From Clostridium tyrobutyricum DSM 2637 = ATCC 25755 = JCM 11008 (GTDB taxonomy: Bacteria > Bacillota > Clostridia > Clostridiales > Clostridiaceae): DNA of 43,982 bases. Made by a program: the position numbers and the translations under genes. The DNA is taken from contig NZ_APMH01000035.1 of NCBI RefSeq assembly GCF_000359585.1, forward strand, positions 1 to 43,982, given 5' to 3'. The notes under the pieces were generated by a model. That model searched no databases. It saw only the letters and a list, made by a program, of their open reading frames with translations, and was not told the DNA's origin. Below, in pieces: positions 32,391 to 40,103 of the stretch (positions within the stretch are counted from its first letter, which is position 1; every line of letters begins with the position of its first letter).

Positions 32391-33263
32391 ATGGCTTACT
32401 GTTCTAAATGTGGACAAAAACTTGAAGAAGGGGATGCTTATTGCCCAAACTGTGGAACAAGGATGAAGAATATTGACACAAATGCTGAGCATAAAAACAG
32501 ACCAAATATAAATATGGATTTGCAAGTTCTAGCAAAAATTTTTATAAATATGTTTGTAAAGCCAGTTACAACTGCAAAGAATTTTATAAATAGTGGTAGA
32601 AAAAATACGACCATTATTTTGACGGTGTTTACTGTAGTGGTAAATGGGCTGCTTGGAATGTGGAAAGTAAATCAGATTGTATCAAATATAAATGATGTAG
32701 CAATAAAATTTATAAATAAAATAGTTGCCATGTCAAAAATTATTGATCCTAGTTTAGGTGATTCATTAAGTAATAGTGACATGAATGAGATAACTGCAGG
32801 ACTGGCACAGATAAAAGCAATTATAAAAATACCTTATGGACAAGTGTTTGTTCAAAATTGTGTACTTATTTTAATTTCAATAGTAGTTATTTTTATAATA
32901 CTTTGTGTGTCAAATGCAATATTATCCAAAAATAAACCTGAAGTTTTTAAATTTTATAAAACAGCACTTATAATTGCAATGCCTGTTGTCTACTTTAAAT
33001 TTTTATCAATTATTTTTTCATATGCATCAGTTTATTTGGGAATTATACTTGCATTGCTTGGACTTATAATCTCACTCGTATGCTTTACTATGAGTGTAAA
33101 TGAATCATTGAAAATTTCTCAAAACCATGCTGTATTTGTAGTTTCATTTACAGTTTTAATTGTAATTATTGTACAGATAGCATGTCTTCAAAAATTTATA
33201 CTATCTTTTATAGCAAGTATAGTAGAATCCATTATGTATAACATAAAAGCTTTGAATTTATAA
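32391..33263 (+). CDS. zinc-ribbon multi-pass membrane protein, YIP1-like, 290 aa
   Basis: The same N-terminal zinc ribbon as its neighbour (Cys4, Cys7, Cys18, Cys21: YCSKCG and CPNCG) is followed by FVKPVTTAKNFINSGRKNTT and about five to six hydrophobic helices between residues 75 and 280. The layout matches clostridial zinc-ribbon plus Yip1/DUF-type membrane proteins of unknown function. GGAGG lies 10 bases before the ATG. Sharing the ribbon with the preceding gene suggests the two act together at the membrane. Confidence 0.75.
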   Translation: MAYCSKCGQKLEEGDAYCPNCGTRMKNIDTNAEHKNRPNINMDLQVLAKIFINMFVKPVTTAKNFINSGRKNTTIILTVFTVVVNGLLGMWKVNQIVSNINDVAIKFINKIVAMSKIIDPSLGDSLSNSDMNEITAGLAQIKAIIKIPYGQVFVQNCVLILISIVVIFIILCVSNAILSKNKPEVFKFYKTALIIAMPVVYFKFLSIIFSYASVYLGIILALLGLIISLVCFTMSVNESLKISQNHAVFVVSFTVLIVIIVQIACLQKFILSFIASIVESIMYNIKALNL

Positions 33264-33281
33264 ATTTAATTAAGAGATAAG

Positions 33282-33313
33282 GGGAGAAATAGAAAATATC
33301 TATTTCTCCCTTT
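33282..33313. terminator. bidirectional terminator
   Basis: GGGAGAAATAG (33282-33292) pairs exactly with CTATTTCTCCC (33300-33310), followed by TTT. It lies after the zinc-ribbon operon and covers the 3' end of the convergent yvrJ-like gene. Confidence 0.75.
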
Positions 33314-33464
33314 GGTATTTTATAAGGTTAGATATATCTTCTTCAAGTTTTTGTACATTATTGATCAATGAATCAAGTTTTGTACCTACACTTATAAGAA
33401 GATATACGCTAACTGCTATAGGGAACCCCAAGGTACTGATTAAATTAACCAGTTGGTCATACAT
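33300..33464 (-). CDS. YvrJ-family small membrane protein, 54 aa
   Basis: The protein starts MYDQLVNLISTLGFPIAVSV, one membrane helix whose GFPIAVSxYLL core is the YvrJ family signature, followed by a charged helical tail (KLDSLINNVQKLEEDISNLI). AAGGTGA lies 7 bases before the ATG. It stands alone in the convergent space between the zinc-ribbon pair and the MFS operon. The function of YvrJ proteins is not well known; some are linked to phage holin-like regions, but nothing phage-like is seen here. Confidence 0.85.
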   Translation of the reverse strand: MYDQLVNLISTLGFPIAVSVYLLISVGTKLDSLINNVQKLEEDISNLIKYQREK

Positions 33465-33520
33465 TCATATCACCTTCCCTTTGGCATTATACTTAGTATA
33501 TATGCAATTATAAAAAAATA

Positions 33521-33538
33521 AGCAGCCAACCGGCTGCT
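33521..33538 (-). terminator. terminator of the MarR/MFS operon
   Basis: AGCAGCC (33521-33527) and GGCTGCT (33532-33538) form a GC-rich stem. On the minus strand it is followed by TATTTTTTTA. Confidence 0.85.
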
Positions 33539-33586
33539 ATAAAATTAAAAATAATTAACCAATACTTTTTTAGTATATTTTTAAAT

Positions 33587-34771
33587 TCAGGAAACTTTTT
33601 CTTTTAATACAGCAGCATTATTATGCTTAATCACATTATATGAATATATTACTAGCAATAAAACTATAAATATAGCAGAAAATCTGTACATAAATCCATA
33701 GCTTTGTTTTTCAGCAATGAAACTTAAAAATATGGAACCTAGTGTATAGGCCAGATCCATGGATGAAAGGAAGGTTCCATTGGCAGCACCTTTTCTGTTG
33801 GAAGGAGAACGATTTACCGCCCAAGCTTGCAATGAAGGTTGTACAGCACCATATCCAAGACCATAGAACAAAGAAGATACCAATATTACACCAATAGAGT
33901 GTCCATATGATAATATGACAAGACCTATGATTAGAGAAACAGCTCCTGGCATAATCAATACAACATGTCCTTTTTCATCAAATATTTTTCCTATAACAGG
34001 TCTGGTTACAAGAACCATTGCTACAAATCCCATAAAATATATCCAGATGTTAGTTAGCTTTAGTTCTTTTCCATAGAGCATTATGTAACTCATGATTCCA
34101 CATAAAGTAACCGTAAGAAGAAAACACAGTAGGGAAGGAAGAGCTGCTTTCTTTTCAAAGGCATCTTTTAAATTGATTTTTTTAATTGAGTTGGATGTAG
34201 TTTGCAGCCTCTCTACTTTTACCATTCTTAAAGATAAAATTCCCAAAGCAACTAAAAATATTGAAATAAAAACGATATTTTTAAAACCATATGCATTCAT
34301 AATAATAATTGAAATTACAGGAGACAATGCCATGGAAATTATCATCGAAAGAGAGTAGTATCCCATACCTTCGCCTCTTTTATTTTCCGGTATGATATTG
34401 GAGAATAGAGCAGCTGCTCCAATAGAGGCAAGCCCCCAACCTATTCCCTGAAGTATACGCATAAATATAATTGCATCTATAGAAAGCCAGTTATAAGATA
34501 ATGTAGTTAATGCCAATATTACTGCACCAATTGCAAGCAGGGGTTTGATACTGAACTTGTCCATAATACTTCCTGCAAAAAGCCTGACCAATAGAGAGGT
34601 TATTGAAAAAGTACTTACTACAAGACTACTTTCCAAATTACTTCCACCAGACAATTTTGCATAGGCCGGAAGTGTGGGAGTAAGCATATAAAAGGCTAGA
34701 TATATAAATAAATTTGATAATAACATAAATATGTAATCTTTTGTCCATAAATTTTTTGACGTTTCCACCAT
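33587..34771 (-). CDS. MFS efflux transporter, DHA1-like, 394 aa
   Basis: Twelve hydrophobic helices; motif A-like GSIMDKFSIKPLL after helix 2, RILQGIGWGL in helix 4 and a second GKIFDEKGHVVLI loop in the C-terminal half are typical of drug-efflux MFS proteins of the YwoG/Bcr type. The start is set by AAAGGAGG 7 bases before the ATG at 34771. It begins 10 bases after the MarR stop codon, so regulator and pump share one transcript. Substrate unknown; a toxic compound that binds the MarR protein is the usual logic. Confidence 0.88.
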   Translation of the reverse strand: MVETSKNLWTKDYIFMLLSNLFIYLAFYMLTPTLPAYAKLSGGSNLESSLVVSTFSITSLLVRLFAGSIMDKFSIKPLLAIGAVILALTTLSYNWLSIDAIIFMRILQGIGWGLASIGAAALFSNIIPENKRGEGMGYYSLSMIISMALSPVISIIIMNAYGFKNIVFISIFLVALGILSLRMVKVERLQTTSNSIKKINLKDAFEKKAALPSLLCFLLTVTLCGIMSYIMLYGKELKLTNIWIYFMGFVAMVLVTRPVIGKIFDEKGHVVLIMPGAVSLIIGLVILSYGHSIGVILVSSLFYGLGYGAVQPSLQAWAVNRSPSNRKGAANGTFLSSMDLAYTLGSIFLSFIAEKQSYGFMYRFSAIFIVLLLVIYSYNVIKHNNAAVLKEKVS

Positions 34772-34781
34772 ATTTCCTCCT

Positions 34782-35228
34782 TTATTTATTTTTACTATAT
34801 GCATTATCAATGTTTTCATTTAGCTGCAATAGAACTTTTGTATACATGTTTAAATTTTCAGAAGGTATTCCTTGAAGAATAACTTCAAAAACATTTTCTA
34901 AAAATGGCTCTATTTTTTCTTTAAGGGCTGTACCTTTTTCTGTTATATGTAAAACAAAACACCGTCTGTCCTTTTCATTGGGATGCCTTTCTATCAAAGA
35001 CTTTTTTTCTAAAATATCCAATATTCTGGTTAAAGTGGGTTGATCTTTATTGACGATTTCAGCCAATGATTTTTGACTTATTTTATTTTTCCCGGATAAT
35101 TTGAGAAGCACTATCCACTGTTCAGTTGTAATATTAAACCTTTCAAGATTTGTATTTAAATATCGTACTAGTTTTTTATTGGTAACATTAGTTAAAATTC
35201 CAACGGACTGATCATAAGATTCATACAT
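34782..35228 (-). CDS. MarR-family repressor, 148 aa
   Basis: The winged helix (about residues 40-105) shows NKISQKSLAEIVNKDQPTLT, RILDILEKKSLIER and the wing DRRCFVLHITEKG, all typical of MarR. GGAGGTG lies 8 bases before the chosen ATG, while the upstream in-frame start at 35252 has none. It is the first gene of an operon with the MFS pump. An inverted repeat covers its predicted transcription start, so autorepression is likely. Confidence 0.9.
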   Translation of the reverse strand: MYESYDQSVGILTNVTNKKLVRYLNTNLERFNITTEQWIVLLKLSGKNKISQKSLAEIVNKDQPTLTRILDILEKKSLIERHPNEKDRRCFVLHITEKGTALKEKIEPFLENVFEVILQGIPSENLNMYTKVLLQLNENIDNAYSKNK

Positions 35229-35240
35229 GAAAACACCTCC

Positions 35241-35307
35241 AATACTTGTCATAATAATAATTAGTATAACAAGTATTTATTATAGCTAAAAGTGATAGAA
35301 ATATCAA
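35241..35307 (-). promoter_or_regulatory. promoter and inverted-repeat operator of the MarR/MFS operon
   Basis: Reading leftward, TTGATA (35307-35302), 17 bases and TATAAT (35284-35279) form a strong promoter. AATACTTGT (35241-35249) and ACAAGTATT (35269-35277) are exact inverted arms just downstream of the -10 box, over the predicted start. Confidence 0.7.
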
Positions 35308-35434
35308 TAGGAATATGTTATATTTGGTGTTAATATAAAATTTTATGATATACATATCTTACAGATTTAACAATATGTAAGATAACTTACACATGTAAAG
35401 TAAAATTTAGGGAAGAATTTCAATTATACAATAT

Positions 35435-35656
35435 GAAATGATATTTTTGGCTGGAAGTTATCTTGAAAAGATAATTGATAGAAATAATATTACAGTTGAA
35501 AATTTAAGAAGTACAGCTCATGAAATACTCTATGACAACACTTATAAGGAAAATATGATAAATATGAGTGAAGATATGAAAAGTACCGGAGGATAAAAAA
35601 GGGCTGTAGATGAGATAGAAAATTATATAAATGCGAAATTATATACAACATTATAA
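35435..35656 (+). pseudogene. C-terminal remnant of a UDP-glycosyltransferase (MGT/YjiC-like)
   Basis: The frame reads YLEKIIDRNNITVENLRSTA, then EILYDNTYKENMINMSEDMK and STGG, a TAA at 35594, then KRAVDEIENYINAKL. This matches the C-terminal tail of macrolide-type glycosyltransferases, where GGYKRAVDEI is usual, so TAA replaces the tyrosine codon. The catalytic part is missing. No function expected. Confidence 0.6.
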
Positions 35657-35663
35657 TAAAAAA

Positions 35664-35699
35664 CGAGCATGGATTTATGTGAAAATCAAATCTATGCTC
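35664..35699 (-). terminator. terminator of the decayed cyclase gene
   Basis: GAGCATGGATTT (35664-35675) pairs with AAATCTATGCTC (35688-35699) with one mismatch. The minus strand then reads GTTTTTTATT. Confidence 0.65.
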
Positions 35700-35729
35700 A
35701 TTGGAGTTTTCATGCTTTCAACATATTGA

Positions 35730-36066
35730 TTATTCAATCTCAGCTATTACTCTACAAGGTAATCCCGTCATATCTGCAAAATTAGTTGGATATGTATTTG
35801 ACGTAAATTTCAGTATATCCCTCTCATTTAAAAGCCTGTCTAGATTACAGAGATTTTCAACAATAAATACGCCTCCGTCAGTACAATATTGATACTTAGG
35901 TGTATATTCTAAAATACGTCTTTATCCCTGCACAATCAATGCCAATAATTGAAACTTTCCTATCAAGTAACTGGTCGATTAACTTATTTGAAAAATCCAT
36001 TTCTTCATTATATAAATAACCTCTATTAGATGCCATGATAAGCTTTAAACTTAAATCTATTAACAT
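35730..36066 (-). pseudogene. cyclase-family (kynurenine formamidase-like) gene remnant
   Basis: ATG at 36066 starts MLIDLSLKLIMASNRGYLYN, which joins a family-like N terminus to a C-terminal portion (FSNKLIDQLLDRKVSIIGID then CAG), so the middle with the metal-binding HxGTHxD motif is deleted. A frameshift follows near 35905. The other frame continues YTPKYQYCTDGGVFIVENLC and ends TGLPCRVIAEIE, the typical tail of PF04199 proteins. Not functional. Confidence 0.65.
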
Positions 36067-36167
36067 ATTATATTATACCCCATATTTCAGTTTGATTATG
36101 AGTACAAAAAGTATGGCATCATAGGAAATATTTTTCAAAGCTTAATATTAAAATTTTAGTTATTTTG

Positions 36168-36198
36168 TGAATAATTACAGTAAATTAAAAGGATAATA
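36168..36198 (+). promoter_or_regulatory. sigma-G-like promoter of the germinant receptor operon
   Basis: TGAATA (36168-36173), an 18-base spacer and GATAATA (36192-36198) resemble the forespore sigma-G consensus (TGAATA and CATACTA). This is the expected control of ger operons. A nine-codon frame (MNMSDSYR, 36220-36246) with its own GGAG lies between it and the first gene. Confidence 0.55.
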
Positions 36199-36258
36199 AG
36201 TAATATAGTAGGAGTATTTATGAACATGTCTGATTCTTATAGATAAGGAGATTAGAGT

Positions 36259-37752
36259 TTGGCTGATAATACAAAAAAGAATAAAACAAGGATATTTACA
36301 GATATACAAAAAAATATAGATTATATAAAGAAATGTTTTTCTAATTGCTTTGATTTAATTATAAGAGAAATTTCATTGTTTAATTATAGAGATAAAATGG
36401 CCATTGTAGTTTATATAGAGGATCTAGTGGAAAAAAAACTTATAGAAGATAATCTTATATCTAAATTAACTTGTAATATTAATTCAGAAGCGGCAAATAA
36501 GAATTATGCTGATTTGCTTAAATATAATCTGGGGATAAGTGACTTGAAAGTCCATGAAAATTTTGAGGATTCAATAGAAGCTGTTTTATCAGGAAATCCA
36601 ATTGTCTTTTTACCGGATCTGGCAAGTTCATTTGAAGTAAATTTAAAAAATCTACCCAATAGGAGCATAAGTGAACCTCCTACAGAAGTGTCAACCAGGG
36701 GACCTAGAGAAGGCTTTACCGAATCAATTATGACCAATATAGCATTAATAAGAAAAAAGATAAGAAATTGTAATTTGAAGGTTGAAAAATTTAAAATAGG
36801 GGAAAAAACAAATACAGATGTTTCAATGTTATATCTTTCAGGCGAGGCAAATGAAACTATAGTAAATACATTGAGGAAAAAATTAAAAAGAATAAAAATA
36901 GAATCGATGCTGGAATCCAACTACATAGCAGAGTATATATACGATCAGCCAAAAACTATATACCCTGTAATGTTCAAGACAGAAAAGCCAGATGTAGCAT
37001 GTGCAAAAATATTGGAAGGAAGAATTGTAATTATTGTAGATGGATCTCCAGTTGTTCTCTCCATCCCAGGGTTATTCGTGGAATTTTTACAGTCCAGTGA
37101 GGACTATTATATAAAGTATTCTTCAGCTACATTAAACAGATTTATAAGATATTTAGCTCTAATGATAACTGTTGAACTTCCGGCATTATATGTTGCTTTG
37201 ACCACGTTTCATCAAGAGCTTATACCCAGCAAACTCTTATTGAGTATAATTGAAGCCAGGGCAAATGTACCATTCCCTGAATTTTGGGAGGTCTTTTTCA
37301 TGTTGCTTGCTTTTGAACTTATGAGGGAAGCTGGAATTAGAGTATCCAAAACTTTAGGTCCTACTATAAGTGTGGTTGGTGCATTGATACTTGGAGATTC
37401 AGCTGTAAGGGCAGGTATAGTAGGAACTCCTACGGTGGTAATAGTATCCTTGACTGCTATTACAAAATTTGTAGTTCCGGCATTTGAATTAGAGCATCCT
37501 ATCATATATATGAGATTCTTTCTTTTAACTCTAGCTGGATGCCTAGGGTTGTTTGGGTTGATTTGCGGGATTTTAATACTTACCATGCGCCTTGTTTCCA
37601 TTAAATCTTTTGGAGTGCCGTATATGTTCCCAATTTGTCCTTTTAATATAAATTCCATGGAAGATGTTGTTATCAGGGCTCCTATGGAAGGTTTAAAAAA
37701 TACTCGGAGAATACTCGATCTTAAACGCAATTTAAATAGGAAAAATCGTTAA
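36259..37752 (+). CDS. gerKA: spore germination protein A subunit (GerA/GerKA family), 497 aa
   Basis: A hydrophilic N-terminal half contains GPREGFTESIMTNIALIRKK (about residues 148-167), the hallmark of GerA-A subunits. The C-terminal half has about five membrane helices, including ELPALYVALTTFHQELIP and EAGIRVSKTLGPTISVVGAL. The start is TTG with AAGGAG 8 bases upstream. It is the main subunit of a germinant receptor in the spore inner membrane. It is followed at 20 bases by the lipoprotein and then the permease-like subunit, the A-C-B order seen for some clostridial gerK operons. Confidence 0.93.
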   Translation: MADNTKKNKTRIFTDIQKNIDYIKKCFSNCFDLIIREISLFNYRDKMAIVVYIEDLVEKKLIEDNLISKLTCNINSEAANKNYADLLKYNLGISDLKVHENFEDSIEAVLSGNPIVFLPDLASSFEVNLKNLPNRSISEPPTEVSTRGPREGFTESIMTNIALIRKKIRNCNLKVEKFKIGEKTNTDVSMLYLSGEANETIVNTLRKKLKRIKIESMLESNYIAEYIYDQPKTIYPVMFKTEKPDVACAKILEGRIVIIVDGSPVVLSIPGLFVEFLQSSEDYYIKYSSATLNRFIRYLALMITVELPALYVALTTFHQELIPSKLLLSIIEARANVPFPEFWEVFFMLLAFELMREAGIRVSKTLGPTISVVGALILGDSAVRAGIVGTPTVVIVSLTAITKFVVPAFELEHPIIYMRFFLLTLAGCLGLFGLICGILILTMRLVSIKSFGVPYMFPICPFNINSMEDVVIRAPMEGLKNTRRILDLKRNLNRKNR

Positions 37753-37772
37753 ATATGATTTTAGGAGGTTCT

Positions 37773-38942
37773 ATGAATAAATTTAAAAAATTGAATTTAT
37801 TTATTTTGATAATGATATTTAGTTTTTGTCCATTTATAATTACTGGATGCCAGGATAAAAATGAAGTTGAATCTCTCGGTTTTGTATCAGCATTAGGTGT
37901 TGATTTAGATGACAACAATAATTTCATGATAAGCTTGCAAATTATTAGAATAGGTATATCATTGGAACAAAATCAAGATTCACGAACTTTGGTTTATGTT
38001 TCCAGTGGTAAAACCATCAATGAAGCAATAAGTAATATTTCAAGACAGTTAAGTAAGAAAATCAAATTTTCAAATGAAAAGTGTATAGTTATAGGAGAAA
38101 AACTTGCAGAACATGGTATACAGTCCGTCATAGATTTTTCTTTAAGGGTAAATGATGTAAGGCCTGTAGTTCCAATACTTATAACTAAAGGTACAGCTGT
38201 TGATATAATAAAGACACGTACTAAGGAAAACTCAGTTTCTGGATATGGTATTGGTGATATGGTGAGGATGCAAAGAGACATGGGAGTAATAGGAGAGTGT
38301 ACAAATCTTGATTTTGAAAAAAATAAAAATGAAGATGTAAATGTATGCGGTGTAATAAGTAAAAATGATCTAAGGGATGGTAAATCCGAATATGACTTGA
38401 TTGTATCTGGAAGTGCAGTATTAGAAAAATATAAACTTGTGGGATATATGAATGAAGAAGAAACAAGAGGAATGAACTGGATAAATGGAAGAATAAAACA
38501 TGGAAGTATATTGATTCAGGATGATAATGCAGGAAAAATAAATTTAAATATTTTAAGTTCTAAAAGTAGATTGACAGCATCAATTGGACGTAATGGAATA
38601 CATATCAATGTGAATATAAAAGAAAAATCGAGTATTAACGAAATAAATCAAGATGTAGTACAAAGTTTAGATTTTAATACCAGTCCTCATAAACTTGATT
38701 TCTTGGCTAAAAAACAGGATAAAGTTATATATAATGAAGCAGTTTCAGCTATAAATGCATCTAAAAATAGACTTTCAGTAGATGTTTTTGGATTTGGAGA
38801 TTTATTATACAAAAAACATCCTGATGAGTGGGAAAAAATAAAAGAAAATTGGAATAAGAATTTTGGCAATTTACAAATTAATGTAGATGTATCATCCACC
38901 ATAAAGCATACAGGTCTATTGTCGAAGTCTATAAGTTACTAA
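37773..38942 (+). CDS. gerKC: spore germination lipoprotein C subunit (GerC family), 389 aa
   Basis: The signal peptide ends in the lipobox IITGC with Cys26. Then EVESLGFVSALGVDLDDNNN, FSNEKCIVIGEKLAEHGI and DFSLRVNDVRP follow, typical of Ger(x)C lipoproteins. TAGGAGG lies 6 bases before the ATG at 37773; the upstream ATG at 37755 lacks a site. It is anchored on the outer face of the spore inner membrane and needed for receptor function. Confidence 0.92.
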   Translation: MNKFKKLNLFILIMIFSFCPFIITGCQDKNEVESLGFVSALGVDLDDNNNFMISLQIIRIGISLEQNQDSRTLVYVSSGKTINEAISNISRQLSKKIKFSNEKCIVIGEKLAEHGIQSVIDFSLRVNDVRPVVPILITKGTAVDIIKTRTKENSVSGYGIGDMVRMQRDMGVIGECTNLDFEKNKNEDVNVCGVISKNDLRDGKSEYDLIVSGSAVLEKYKLVGYMNEEETRGMNWINGRIKHGSILIQDDNAGKINLNILSSKSRLTASIGRNGIHINVNIKEKSSINEINQDVVQSLDFNTSPHKLDFLAKKQDKVIYNEAVSAINASKNRLSVDVFGFGDLLYKKHPDEWEKIKENWNKNFGNLQINVDVSSTIKHTGLLSKSISY

Positions 38943-38956
38943 GGAGAAATTATCTT

Positions 38957-40063
38957 ATGAAAAAAAGAATGTCTATATATCAATTTTTTGTAATAATGAT
39001 TCTTTTTCAATACGGAAGCGTTGTATTATATTTTTTATCTTCGGATGCAAGACAGAATATATGGATAAGTTATTTATTTTATTCATTAGTAGGAATACTT
39101 ATTCAAATTATGTATATAACTTTATATGAAAAATATCCAAATGATACACTTATTACATATTTACCTAAGATATATGGAAAATTTATAGGAAATGTTTTAG
39201 GATTAATTTATATATGTTATTTTATTTATATAGCCAGCATTATATTTAGAGAATTTATGGATTTGACATCTGTGACAGCGCTTAGATACACACCAAAAAT
39301 AATTTATGCCTCCCTGGCTGCGTTTATAATAATTTATGCTACCCGATGTGGTATAGAAACTATAGTTAGTATGGCTCAAATGTATATTATAATCTTGATA
39401 TTGATAAAAGTAGTTAGTTTTTTGTTGATATTATTAACTCCAAATGCCTTTGATTTATCTAATCTTGAACCTATATTAAATAATGGAATAATAAAAGCTT
39501 TAAAAAGTTCATGGCTTATTATTATGGCTCCATATGGAGAAACTATAGTTTTTACCATGCTGTATCCTTTAGTTGCCGAGAGTGAAAAAATAAAGAAGTT
39601 TGCTATAATAGCTGTAATTCTGGAAGGAGTAATTTTAGCATTTAATAATATTCTATTTATATGTACCCTTGGAGTAAATTTTGCAATCAACAGTAATTTC
39701 CCTCTTCTTGAGACATATAGGATTATAGATTTAGGTGATTTTCTAACCAGGCTGGATATAATATTCGTTCTTTCATTTATAGTTGATGGATTTTTTAAAA
39801 TATCTATTTTTATGTATGTTGCAGTTTTTGGCATATTTCAGTTATTTAAATTAAAAACTACAGATATTGTATCTGTAGTTTTGGGTATTATAATGCTGGT
39901 AGTATCATTTTTAGTATCAGGCAATATACCTCAGCAGTTAAATATTGGTCATCATTTTGTAATGAAATACATACATTTCCCTATTCAAGTAATAATTCCT
40001 GTTATTACCTTAATATTTTGCTATACAAGGAAAACTTATATTAAAGAAAGAATCAAAAAATAA
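38957..40063 (+). CDS. gerKB: spore germination permease-like B subunit (GerB/GerKB family), 368 aa
   Basis: Ten hydrophobic helices with ISxYQFFVIMILFQYGSVVL-like N terminus and FREFMDLTSVTALRYTPKII (residues about 97-116), typical of the endospore germination permease family (APC superfamily). It binds the germinant amino acid or sugar. AAGGAG lies 11 bases upstream of the ATG. It is the last gene of the operon, 14 bases after the lipoprotein gene. Confidence 0.93.
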   Translation: MKKRMSIYQFFVIMILFQYGSVVLYFLSSDARQNIWISYLFYSLVGILIQIMYITLYEKYPNDTLITYLPKIYGKFIGNVLGLIYICYFIYIASIIFREFMDLTSVTALRYTPKIIYASLAAFIIIYATRCGIETIVSMAQMYIIILILIKVVSFLLILLTPNAFDLSNLEPILNNGIIKALKSSWLIIMAPYGETIVFTMLYPLVAESEKIKKFAIIAVILEGVILAFNNILFICTLGVNFAINSNFPLLETYRIIDLGDFLTRLDIIFVLSFIVDGFFKISIFMYVAVFGIFQLFKLKTTDIVSVVLGIIMLVVSFLVSGNIPQQLNIGHHFVMKYIHFPIQVIIPVITLIFCYTRKTYIKERIKK

Positions 40064-40064
40064 A

Positions 40065-40090
40065 ATGCCGGCAAAGTAAAATGCCGGCAT
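40065..40090. terminator. bidirectional terminator between germination operon and glmS
   Basis: ATGCCGGCA (40065-40073) and TGCCGGCAT (40082-40090) pair. The minus strand continues TTTTATTTTTT within the repeated unit, suiting glmS best. Confidence 0.75.
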
Positions 40091-40103
40091 AAAATAATCT
40101 ACA

